A stretch of 64,000 nt of DNA from Pseudomonas sp. SG20056 (lineage in GTDB: Bacteria; Pseudomonadota; Gammaproteobacteria; Pseudomonadales; Pseudomonadaceae): positions 1,674,001 through 1,738,000 of the forward strand of contig NZ_CP134499.1 in assembly GCF_031764535.1 (NCBI RefSeq). Direction: 5' to 3'. The notes beneath the pieces are model-generated. The model was not told the origin of the DNA. It searched no databases and saw nothing but the letters and a program-made list of their open reading frames with translations. Of the stretch, positions 19,010 to 25,000 are shown piece by piece. Numbering within the stretch: position 1 is the first letter of the stretch; every line of letters starts with the position of its first letter. A program made the translations under genes and the position numbers.

Positions 19010-19366
19010 TTATTGTTTCCACGATTGAGGAACCCCATAAATAATAGCTACAACAAGACAGCAACAAATAACGATTACTGTAAGCCAATAGCCTATAAGC
19101 ATTGGCGACCTGAATTGATTGCAAAAATTTATGCCTGACATGTTTTCAGATGATAAGTATATTTTTTGTTGTAGGTATTTAATTGTGGGCCATGCACTTA
19201 AAATACTTTGATCGCTCCAGATTGTCGGACTACCTGCATGAAGCCATTGTTCTGTATGTGATTTTTTAAGTCTAAGTAAGAAAGTCCATTGAATTACACT
19301 AGTAACTAGCATAGTGATAATGATAATAATAACTGCGTAAGTCGTTGGATGGTTGGCGCTTTCCAT
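19010..19366 (-). CDS. Cassette 12: two-span membrane protein
   Basis: A 118-residue protein with membrane segments at about residues 10-31 (TYAVIIIIITMLVTSVIQW) and 90-112 (PMLIGYWLTVIVICCCLV). A 55-residue soluble part between them is rich in Trp, Ser and Gln (EQWLHAGSPTIWSDQS). This two-helix layout with a conserved-looking middle resembles UspB-sized membrane proteins in architecture only. The stop codon lies 3 bp before its attC, the tight packing of a true cassette gene. A+T-rich codons set it apart from the host genes. Function unknown. Confidence 0.8.
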   Translation of the reverse strand: MESANHPTTYAVIIIIITMLVTSVIQWTFLLRLKKSHTEQWLHAGSPTIWSDQSILSAWPTIKYLQQKIYLSSENMSGINFCNQFRSPMLIGYWLTVIVICCCLVVAIIYGVPQSWKQ

Positions 19367-19372
19367 GCATAT

Positions 19373-19448
19373 TCCTAACGTTTGGTTAAGGGGCGGGCTT
19401 TAGCCCGTCCCAGTGAGCGAAGCGAACGATTTGAACCACTTGTTAGGC
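19373..19448 (-). repeat. attC site of cassette 11
   Basis: 76 bp; left core TCCTAAC, right core GTTAGGC; inner stem as in the consensus. The left core belongs to cassette 12 and matches that cassette's own GTTAGGA end. Confidence 0.95.
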
Positions 19449-19480
19449 GCTGTTGCGACTCGTGATGCCGAGCAAAAGAG

Positions 19481-19957
19481 TTAACCTTGATCGAAGCTCA
19501 GGTAGTTCAAATGGTCGTTGGCATACCACACAGCACACCATGAATTTACGTTGCTCTCGTTGGAGAAAAACACCTCGCATCGGTCATCAGCCACATGCTG
19601 GAAGTCATGCTTCTCAGCGTTGATAAACCTGTAGCAGTGTTCTTCAAGCGGTCCTTCGGTTTCTGCTGCATCAACTAGCCACCGAAAATCCTCTTCCCAG
19701 ATTGGATCAACAGCTATTTCACTGACACGCTTAAGCCGCAGCCGCTGAACCATGGCAGGCCAGTTGGAGTTATCGAATAAGCAGCTGATAGCAAGGCGAT
19801 CATCAATTCCTGTACCGCCAGAATAAAATTTTAATGAATAGATCAAACCGTCTGTTTTAGGCCGAAAGCCGATGAGATTCGCGATGATACCAACGGCTTT
19901 TTCCTTCTCAACGTCATTGCTTATGTATTGATAGTCAACACCGTCGTATGAGCGCAT
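19481..19957 (-). CDS. Cassette 11: acidic soluble protein of unknown function
   Basis: A 158-residue protein without signal or membrane segments and with many more Asp/Glu than Lys/Arg. Features include an N-terminal YDGVDYQYISNDVEKEKAVG, a middle FDNSNWPAMVQRLRLKRV, and a Trp/Cys-containing end SWCAVWYANDHLNYL. I do not recognise the family. Size, acidity and single-gene cassette context are compatible with an immunity or anti-toxin role, but that is only inference. ATG 19957 lies about 20 bp inside the cassette. Confidence 0.75.
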   Translation of the reverse strand: MRSYDGVDYQYISNDVEKEKAVGIIANLIGFRPKTDGLIYSLKFYSGGTGIDDRLAISCLFDNSNWPAMVQRLRLKRVSEIAVDPIWEEDFRWLVDAAETEGPLEEHCYRFINAEKHDFQHVADDRCEVFFSNESNVNSWCAVWYANDHLNYLSFDQG

Positions 19958-19976
19958 CTGAACCTTTCTTGTAAGA

Positions 19977-20052
19977 GCCTAACGTTTGGTTAAGGGGCGG
20001 GCTTTAGCCCGTCCCAGTGAGCGAAGCGAGCGGTTTGAACCAGTTGTTAGGC
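19977..20052 (-). repeat. attC site of cassette 10
   Basis: 76 bp; cores GCCTAAC and GTTAGGC; consensus inner stem. Carries GCGAGCGG where most copies have GCGAACGG. Confidence 0.95.
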
Positions 20053-20057
20053 CGCAG

Positions 20058-20360
20058 TTATAGCGGAATATAACCAGCTTCGCTAAGCCAAGATATTTCA
20101 ATTTTTCCTGCAGAACGGAGGTGTTGTACTGCTTCAGAAACAATAGATAGCTGCATGTCCTTGCTAGTTAGCGAAGCTCTTATTCCATTCCGTTTAATGC
20201 TAATTATTTGGGCTTTATCTTGATCTGTAGTGTAACTTCGAGCGACTAGCTCTGTGTCGCCATCAACAAAACTATACAAATAATACTCGTAATACCAATC
20301 GTAAAAGCCATCAGCGTCTTGCTCTGAGGAATCTATGTGATGTGTGATTTCAACGCGCAT
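20058..20360 (-). CDS. Cassette 10: small protein of unknown function
   Basis: A 100-residue soluble protein. It begins MRVEITHHIDSS and has an aromatic cluster (FYDWYYEYYLYSF) near residues 19-31, then a charged central region (TTDQDKAQIISIKRNG) and a C-terminal helix-like segment (AVQHLRSAGKIEISWL). It resembles no family I can name. The gene ends 6 bp before its attC and starts 14 bp after the preceding one. AT-rich composition unlike the host. Confidence 0.75.
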   Translation of the reverse strand: MRVEITHHIDSSEQDADGFYDWYYEYYLYSFVDGDTELVARSYTTDQDKAQIISIKRNGIRASLTSKDMQLSIVSEAVQHLRSAGKIEISWLSEAGYIPL

Positions 20361-20373
20361 TTTTGCCCTTGAA

Positions 20374-20449
20374 GCCTAACGTTTGGTTAAGGGGCGGGCT
20401 TTAGCCCGTCCCAGTGAGCGAAGCGAACGGTTTGAACCAGTTGTTAGGC
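20374..20449 (-). repeat. attC site of cassette 9
   Basis: 76 bp; cores GCCTAAC and GTTAGGC; consensus inner stem. Confidence 0.95.
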
Positions 20450-20463
20450 CTCAAGAATAGGCG

Positions 20464-20889
20464 CTATAAGGGATATTCATCGTGCCTAGTTACAACGGGA
20501 ATATCCCCGTCGCTTTTGAGAACGTGCTCAACGATATTAATTATTTCCAATACATCCTTGGTTGAATCAATATTTCGGAATTTTGACCAAGACCACTTTT
20601 TAGCTTTTTGTATAGAAGGCATTAGTGCATACCTCTCGGGGGTTTCATGTGCGTCTGGGTCTGAATAAATGCACAGCGCCATTTTGAAGTCGTTGCAAAC
20701 AACTTCAAGCCACCAACCCCAATCTTCGTTGCAAAAGAAAGGAACGTTAATTCCTGCTTTAGGAAGCTCAGTTTCCAGGTATTGGCAGAGTGCCTTTCCA
20801 TACATGCGCTCGTTAGTGATTTCCTTATCTTCTCCGTCGAGAATCGGGAATTTTTTGGTCTCAATGAGAAGGCAGGATTGTGGAATCAC
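20464..20889 (-). CDS. Cassette 9: soluble protein with FFCNEDWGWWLEV motif
   Basis: A 141-residue cytosolic protein starting at GTG 20889 (IPQSCLLIETKKFPI-). The middle holds PFFCNEDWGWWLEVVCNDFK followed by a short strand ALCIYSD. The C-terminal third has KKWSWSKFRNID and a helix VLEIINIVEHVL ending before DEYPL. The Trp-rich motif looks strongly conserved in style and suggests a defined small-domain family, but I cannot assign a function. It is a single gene in its cassette, ending 14 bp before the attC. Confidence 0.77.
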   Translation of the reverse strand: MIPQSCLLIETKKFPILDGEDKEITNERMYGKALCQYLETELPKAGINVPFFCNEDWGWWLEVVCNDFKMALCIYSDPDAHETPERYALMPSIQKAKKWSWSKFRNIDSTKDVLEIINIVEHVLKSDGDIPVVTRHDEYPL

Positions 20890-20906
20890 TAGGTTATCCC
20901 TTTGGG

Positions 20907-20982
20907 GCCTAACGTTTGGTTAAGGGGCGGGCGTTAGCCCGTCCCAGTGAGCGAAGCGAACGGTTTGAACCAGTTGTTAGGC
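20907..20982 (-). repeat. attC site of cassette 8
   Basis: 76 bp; cores GCCTAAC and GTTAGGC. The apical loop reads CGTTAG instead of CTTTAG, the only copy with this change. Confidence 0.95.
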
Positions 20983-21360
20983 GAGCTTAGAAAACTTAAC
21001 ATTAGCGATTATTGCCATAACAACACTGCTTATTAAGGCCACAAATGTAAATGGTAGAGCAATACTTTTAAAGAATAAGTGGCCAATTACCGCAGCTATT
21101 GCAGTGCCAAAAAATACGGAAATTAAAATTGTGCTCCTTGGCTGATATATCTGGGATGCCAAGCCGAATGATACTCCAGAAAATATCGCAGGAAGAGAAC
21201 CAAAAATGTAAGACCCTGGAATTGCCATGAGCAGGAAAAACAAAATTCTCTCATTCATATAGAAAATTAAAGGCAGTGAAATCAGTAGCGCCCCAATTGG
21301 CGGCCCAATTAATAAAAACCTTAATGTAATCTTTAGTGCATGCCGAGCGCTAATTTGCAT
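20977..21360 (-). CDS. Cassette 8: four-span membrane protein
   Basis: A 127-residue hydrophobic protein with about four membrane helices (around residues 10-33, 38-60, 75-95 and 100-122), short loops and a basic N-terminus (ARHALKITLRF). No conserved catalytic or transport motif is evident. The stop codon lies inside the attC right core (GTTAGGC contributes the TAA-side bases), so gene and recombination site overlap slightly. Function unknown. Confidence 0.77.
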   Translation of the reverse strand: MQISARHALKITLRFLLIGPPIGALLISLPLIFYMNERILFFLLMAIPGSYIFGSLPAIFSGVSFGLASQIYQPRSTILISVFFGTAIAAVIGHLFFKSIALPFTFVALISSVVMAIIANVKFSKLA

Positions 21361-21365
21361 TGTTT

Positions 21366-21442
21366 GCCTAACGTTTGGTTAAGGGGCGGGCTTTAGCCCG
21401 TCCCGAGTGAGCGAAGCGAACGGCTTGAACCATATGTTAGAA
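21366..21442 (-). repeat. attC site of cassette 7
   Basis: 77 bp; cores GCCTAAC and GTTAGAA. One extra base (TCCCGAGTGAG) compared with the 76-bp copies, and CCATATG before the right core instead of CCAGTTG. GTTAGAA matches the core at the start of cassette 7. Confidence 0.95.
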
Positions 21443-21470
21443 GCCTTACGCGGAACTGCTTTTTGAGCGG

Positions 21471-21890
21471 TTACTTAGGCTGCCTAATAGTTCTGCATAC
21501 TGCAGCAATTTTGTTGCCATCTGGGTCGCGGACATAAGCGGCATAAAAATCGCTAGCGTACTGCGGCCGTAGTGCTGGTTCTCCTTCAGATGTGCCACCG
21601 TTCTCAATTGCTGCTACGTAGAAATTTTGGACTTCTTCCCAAGTATTGGCACGAAGAGCAACCATTGTGCCGTTGCCAGAAGTTGCAGTGTTTGCGTTGA
21701 AAGGCGTGCATACCCAGAGTGCAAGTTCTTGTACCCCTCCTGCCTCATAGGTGCCCCAACCGGCCCAACCTTCCCAATTCGGTTCGTCACCTGTGTTGCA
21801 TCTATTGAGGCCTAGCGGGGCAAGTGCTGCGTCATAGAATTTAATTGCGCCATTAAGATTGTTTGTGCCGAGGCATATGTATGCAAACAC
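21471..21890 (-). CDS. Cassette 7: VOC-family (glyoxalase/dioxygenase-like) protein
   Basis: A 139-residue single-domain vicinal-oxygen-chelate protein. It starts at GTG 21890 with FAYICLGTNNL-GAIKFYDAALAPLG, the typical beta-alpha opening of the fold, and ends with YAAYVRDPDGNKIAAVCR, the usual final strand with the metal-site-type residues. It lacks an obvious His at the first metal position of glyoxalase I, so the activity is uncertain. VOC proteins are frequent integron cargo and may act in detoxification or antibiotic binding. It is the only cassette product here with a clear family. Confidence 0.85.
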   Translation of the reverse strand: MFAYICLGTNNLNGAIKFYDAALAPLGLNRCNTGDEPNWEGWAGWGTYEAGGVQELALWVCTPFNANTATSGNGTMVALRANTWEEVQNFYVAAIENGGTSEGEPALRPQYASDFYAAYVRDPDGNKIAAVCRTIRQPK

Positions 21891-21907
21891 AGATATTTAC
21901 CTATGGC

Positions 21908-21985
21908 TTCTAACGTTTGGTTAAGGGGCCGGCTTTAGCCGGTCCCGCAGTGAGCGAAGCGAACGACTTGAACCAGTTGTTAGGC
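21908..21985 (-). repeat. attC site of cassette 6
   Basis: 78 bp; left core TTCTAAC, right core GTTAGGC. The inner stem is GGGGCCGGC/GCCGGTCCC, a compensatory base-pair change relative to the common form, followed by GCAGTGAG with extra bases. Confidence 0.95.
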
Positions 21986-22405
21986 TTTCTCGGATTCTCC
22001 GTCGTCACACGGATAAACAGAGAGGCCGAGCGTTATATTAGATTTTCCTAGCGCTAACAGTAAAGCAGGTGGAAAACTGTAACTTTGAGAAAATGGATTT
22101 GTTATTTCTGCACCGAAGTCTATGACTGCACCTTCTAAACCTGGGCTTGATGATAAGCGCTCCAGCCACGAGTGGTGCATAGATAGAAAATTAACGGCAC
22201 TTTCTATCTGTGTTTGGATTTCTGAAAAATCTGCGTTGCTGACGAGAAAATTTACGCCAGAGCTATTGTGCAATTTCAGCATTGTCTGACTTTCAGGAAA
22301 ACGCCGCTCGCCAATAATCCAGATTTTGTCCGCAACAATAGGGACACTCTGAATTGCTTCTTTGGGGTCGAACTCTTTGCCCCAGAATCGAAGTATGCAG
22401 CTCAT
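21980..22405 (-). CDS. Cassette 6: soluble protein, possibly DUF4279-like
   Basis: A 141-residue cytosolic protein. It begins SCILRFWGKEFDPKEAI and has a middle SSGVNFLVSNADFSEIQTQI followed by a helix with HHSWLERL. The segment GLEGAVIDFGAEI and a C-terminal SYSFPPALLLALGKSNITLGLSVYP follow. The order (short strand, NFLVS-ADF, helix, IDFG, FPP-LL--LG--NI-L-LS-YP) reminds me of DUF4279-type proteins, but I rate that as tentative. Its last codons reach into the attC right core. Confidence 0.75.
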   Translation of the reverse strand: MSCILRFWGKEFDPKEAIQSVPIVADKIWIIGERRFPESQTMLKLHNSSGVNFLVSNADFSEIQTQIESAVNFLSMHHSWLERLSSSPGLEGAVIDFGAEITNPFSQSYSFPPALLLALGKSNITLGLSVYPCDDGESEKA

Positions 22406-22412
22406 GTGATTT

Positions 22413-22488
22413 GCCTAACGTTTGGTTAAGGGGCGGGCTTTAGCCCGTCCCAGTGAGCGCAGCGAACGATTTGAACCACTAGTTAGGT
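22413..22488 (-). repeat. attC site of cassette 5
   Basis: 76 bp; cores GCCTAAC and GTTAGGT; consensus inner stem; GAGCGCAGCG where most have GAGCGAAGCG. GTTAGGT matches the start core of cassette 5 (22903-22909). Confidence 0.95.
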
Positions 22489-22895
22489 TCTTGCGCAGAT
22501 TTATATAATAGAGCATCCCATTTTCTTTGCATTTCCTCGGAGGAAAATTTAAAAGGTTGTTCTTTATAAAAAGCTATCGCTTCTTCGATTTGGGTACTGA
22601 GTGCTGTGCTGAATTTTTGATTCGGGCGCTTCTCTAAGAAGTCAGCTGCGAGAACGATGCGACTGTAATATCTCTCCTGAGCAAGATTAAGTGCTAAATC
22701 GAGTTTGTGGTCGGCGTGTGCTTTAAGCATATAAAAGTCATGCTTGGCCTCGTAGGCTAAGTTCATACTCGAATCGTCAAGATATATTTCTTCAAATGCG
22801 TCTTGTGAATATTTTACTCCAACATAATAGCCAGCAAAGCATGATGCAAATATTAGCGCTGCTAAAGCTACAGAAAGGACAACGCGTATTTTCAT
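22479..22895 (-). CDS. Cassette 5: membrane-anchored periplasmic helical protein
   Basis: A 138-residue protein with an N-terminal hydrophobic segment (residues 5-27, VVLSVALAALIFASCFAGYYVG) that acts as anchor or signal. A Cys lies within it, but the lipobox fit is poor. The remaining 110 residues are largely helical and charged (ERYYSRIVLAADFLEKRPNQK, EEMQRKWDALLYKS). The gene's end overlaps its attC by 10 bp. No family recognised. Confidence 0.77.
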   Translation of the reverse strand: MKIRVVLSVALAALIFASCFAGYYVGVKYSQDAFEEIYLDDSSMNLAYEAKHDFYMLKAHADHKLDLALNLAQERYYSRIVLAADFLEKRPNQKFSTALSTQIEEAIAFYKEQPFKFSSEEMQRKWDALLYKSAQEPN

Positions 22896-22902
22896 ATGTG
22901 GA

Positions 22903-22978
22903 ACCTAACGTTTGGTTAAGGGGCGGGCTTTAGCCCGTCCCAGTGAGCGAAGCGAACGGTTTGAACCAGTTGTTAGGC
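22903..22978 (-). repeat. attC site of cassette 4
   Basis: 76 bp; left core ACCTAAC, right core GTTAGGC; consensus inner stem. Confidence 0.95.
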
Positions 22979-22981
22979 AGT

Positions 22982-23461
22982 TCATGTCGTGCGCTCGTTC
23001 TGAGGCGTCAGGCTAGATACGCTTGCATAGAAAGAATAGGCAATAGACATACTTCTGGGTTTTAACGAAGGAAGCTCATTGTGCAGAAAGGCTACTTGTG
23101 CTTCGAGAGTGCAGCAATCCTCAAGCTGGTAGCAAAATATGACTATTGGGTCGTCAAGGTTTTCGCCCATACATTTAACAGTCGCCCACTTAATAAAATT
23201 GTTAACCTCAAACTCAGATTGGATATTAAGCGCTGATACTCGCAAGCCAAATTCTTCGGTAAACGTAAGCTCTATTGGCCTATAAGGAAATTCATAAATT
23301 GGTCGTTTAAGACAAGCATCGGGGCCGTCGAGTGATAGCTGGACTAGAGCCTCGTCGGGATTGTTGGATACTCCAATGTGAGCATCAACCCACGCGATTA
23401 GTTCTTCTGAGCTTACAAGCCCAAGCTTCCATAATGACAGAGCGATACTCAAAGTTTCCAT
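22982..23461 (-). CDS. Cassette 4: soluble protein of unknown function
   Basis: A 159-residue acidic protein without signal or membrane helices. It begins METLSIALSLWKLGLVSSEE, then a helix ELIAWVDAHIG, a segment YEFPYRPIELTFTEEFGLRV, and a Cys-containing FCYQLEDCCTLEAQVAFLH. The N-terminal pattern (alternating helices with W, then DEALVQLSLDGPD) suggests a compact alpha/beta domain. No known motif. It fills its cassette, with 5 bp between stop codon and attC. Confidence 0.77.
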   Translation of the reverse strand: METLSIALSLWKLGLVSSEELIAWVDAHIGVSNNPDEALVQLSLDGPDACLKRPIYEFPYRPIELTFTEEFGLRVSALNIQSEFEVNNFIKWATVKCMGENLDDPIVIFCYQLEDCCTLEAQVAFLHNELPSLKPRSMSIAYSFYASVSSLTPQNERTT

Positions 23462-23466
23462 ACAGA

Positions 23467-23544
23467 GCCTAACGTTTGGTTAAGGGGCCGGCTTTAGCCG
23501 GTCCCGAGCGAGCGAAGCGAGCGGCCTTGAACCATATGTTATGT
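23467..23544 (-). repeat. attC site of cassette 3
   Basis: 78 bp; left core GCCTAAC, right core GTTATGT; inner stem GGGGCCGGC/GCCGGTCCC (compensated variant); CCATATG before the right core. GTTATGT matches the start core of cassette 3. Confidence 0.95.
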
Positions 23545-23546
23545 GT

Positions 23547-23981
23547 TTACTTGATTGGCGTAACATTTTCTTTAGATTCTATTTCATGCATTGGAATGGA
23601 TATAGGAACATCTACTGCTTTCTCGAAGTCCTCGGTGGTTGTATACGCCTCGCGGAGCTTTTGAAATGACAGACAGTTTGTGCACTCATGGACTTCGATA
23701 ATGGTAATAGTTGACCCTTTGGGAAGTACAGCAAATGTTACTTCTTCAGGTGCCTTGTGATGAACTTCATATAGCTTGCTAATCATGTAAGTGTCAATTC
23801 TAGAGCTGTAGCCTGGAGGAAGATTGATGCCGTGAATGCTCATGTTGTTTTTGAGCACGTATGTTTTCCCGATATATTGCAAGAAATCAGGCTCGGCGCT
23901 TATGTTTTTATATGTTGATTTGCAACCTGAAGCTAGTGTGGCAAAGAATATGAATATTGAATAAAGCGCAAGTCGGTTCAT
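23547..23981 (-). CDS. Cassette 3: putative lipoprotein
   Basis: From ATG 23981 the product is 144 residues with a signal ending in the lipobox LASGC. The mature part begins KSTYKNISAEPDFLQYIG, followed by YVLKNNMSIHGINLPPGY, which looks beta-rich, and a Cys pair in HECTNCLSFQKL near the C-terminal third. An alternative ATG at 23996 lies inside the recombination core (GTTATGT), so insertion itself could create that start. Probably a periplasmic-face lipoprotein; function unknown. Confidence 0.78.
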   Translation of the reverse strand: MNRLALYSIFIFFATLASGCKSTYKNISAEPDFLQYIGKTYVLKNNMSIHGINLPPGYSSRIDTYMISKLYEVHHKAPEEVTFAVLPKGSTITIIEVHECTNCLSFQKLREAYTTTEDFEKAVDVPISIPMHEIESKENVTPIK

Positions 23982-23992
23982 GAGGCACCGGC

Positions 23993-24068
23993 ACATAACG
24001 TTTGGTTAAGGGGCGGGCTTTAGCCCGTCCCAGTGAGCGAAGCGAACGGTTTGAACCAGTTGTTATAG
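23993..24068 (-). repeat. attC site of cassette 2
   Basis: 76 bp; left core ACATAAC, right core GTTATAG; consensus inner stem. GTTATAG matches the start core of cassette 2 (24485-24491, CTATAAC). Confidence 0.95.
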
Positions 24069-24084
24069 GAAGTCAACACGTTTT

Positions 24085-24468
24085 CTATTTGGTTCGGTAG
24101 TAGCTGTAAATGCCTTTGGCCTTTGAGTAGCCGTAAAAGGCCAAATAGCCAAAAGCGACAATGGTTATTGCTGGTCCCGCCGCATTTATTCCAGTCATAT
24201 AGGTTATATAAATTCCGCCTAGGATGATCAGAGCCACGTAAGCGGTAAGCGTTCTATTTTTTGCAGACAGGGCTAATGGCAGCACTGACAGAACAATAAG
24301 ATGAGTTGCAACTGTGGTAATAATTTCTGAAATCAGATTTATTGGTATGGTGCCAGTTTGTGCATGGGCGATTTTTATAATGGCTTGATACGCAAAGTAA
24401 TTTAAGCCCGACACAATGGCTGTGCTGAGGAAAAGTATTGGTGCATATTTTTTTATTGCGTTGTGCAT
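24085..24468 (-). CDS. Cassette 2: four-span membrane protein
   Basis: A 127-residue protein with about four membrane helices (residues 9-31, 45-67, 73-93 and 96-114) and positively charged ends (NAIKKYAP at the N-terminus, SKAKGIYSYYRTK at the C-terminus). The second loop contains AHAQTGTIPINL. No conserved catalytic residues and no family I can name. It starts about 16 bp into the cassette and ends 16 bp before the attC. Confidence 0.77.
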   Translation of the reverse strand: MHNAIKKYAPILFLSTAIVSGLNYFAYQAIIKIAHAQTGTIPINLISEIITTVATHLIVLSVLPLALSAKNRTLTAYVALIILGGIYITYMTGINAAGPAITIVAFGYLAFYGYSKAKGIYSYYRTK

Positions 24469-24484
24469 AGAGACAGAGTGATTC

Positions 24485-24561
24485 CTATAACGATTAAGCT
24501 AAGGGGCGGGCTTTAGCCCGTCCCAGCGAACGAAGTGAGCGATTTGAGCGCATTGTTATAC
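24485..24561 (-). repeat. attC site of cassette 1 (divergent type)
   Basis: 77 bp; cores CTATAAC and GTTATAC. The inner stem is the common one, but the outer arms differ: CGATTAAGCTAAGG replaces CGTTTGGTTAAGG, matched by TTTGAGCGCATTG in place of TTTGAACCAGTTG. The half-arm pair GGTT/AACC becomes GCT/AGC, a compensated change. Confidence 0.93.
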
Positions 24562-24563
24562 GG

Positions 24564-24842
24564 CTATTTCGCATGCAATATTTTGGTGTTGAGGTATTTT
24601 AGTATTTCTTTGCAATCGGATTCGTAGCCGTGGTTAGGTATGTTATTTATAATTTTTGCCCAATTTTTAAATTCTTCGCGGTTTTCAGTTTTCGCAACGA
24701 TTTCCGCACCAGAGCCGAGCCTTGACAAGATTTCGGAATAGCACATGTTTTGACTGAATGAATTTGAAAAGACACCAGCATAAAAAATAATGACGGCAGC
24801 AATAATGCTTACGGCAACAGTGTTAACTGTTTTCAGGTACAC
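24564..24842 (-). CDS. Cassette 1 (attI-proximal): small exported or anchored protein
   Basis: A 92-residue protein starting at GTG 24842 with an AAGGAGAG ribosome-binding site 8 bases upstream, the clearest translation signal in the array. An N-terminal hydrophobic segment (residues 6-26, NTVAVSIIAAVIIFYAGVF) is a signal or anchor. The remaining 65 residues contain two Cys (NMCYSEIL, ESDCKEIL), compatible with a periplasmic disulphide. As the attI-proximal cassette it should be the most recent insertion and best expressed. Unknown family. Confidence 0.75.
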   Translation of the reverse strand: MYLKTVNTVAVSIIAAVIIFYAGVFSNSFSQNMCYSEILSRLGSGAEIVAKTENREEFKNWAKIINNIPNHGYESDCKEILKYLNTKILHAK

Positions 24843-25000
24843 CGCAGACTCTCCTTAGCCTTATAACTATAATTAGACGACATTCCTGTCGCATAAAACC
24901 CCTAGAGGGTGTCTGATAACGTTCCTTGTCGTTCTGCAAGTCCTTGTCTAGCTTGGAGTAGGTCGTGACAAACGCGACATTACCCAGGGAGCAACACGAC
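24843..25000 (-). promoter_or_regulatory. attI region and integron promoter area
   Basis: This is the non-coding stretch between the first cassette and intI. On the minus strand GTTATAAGG (24867-24859) is the probable crossover point, one base different from cassette 1's own end core GTTATAC. A perfect inverted repeat CGACA-ttcc-TGTCG lies at 24878-24891, a plausible integrase or regulator site. TTGCAG and TATCAG on the minus strand (about 24930 and 24909, 15-nt spacing) are a weak candidate for the cassette promoter. No LexA box of the CTGT-N8-ACAG type is seen. Confidence 0.6.

Noticed and set aside
20414..20668. Plus-strand frame beginning MSEANGLNQLLG
   Set aside because: It overlaps the minus-strand cassette 9 gene and begins in the attC; opposite-strand shadow.
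18566..24561. CRISPR array
   Set aside because: The repeats are evenly similar, but they are 76-78 bp, spaced 300-550 bp apart, have palindromic stems and end in RYYYAAC/GTTRRRY cores; they are attC sites and there are no cas genes.
24900..24964. LexA (SOS) box controlling intI
   Set aside because: SOS control of integron integrases is known, but no CTGT-N8-ACAG match could be found in this interval.
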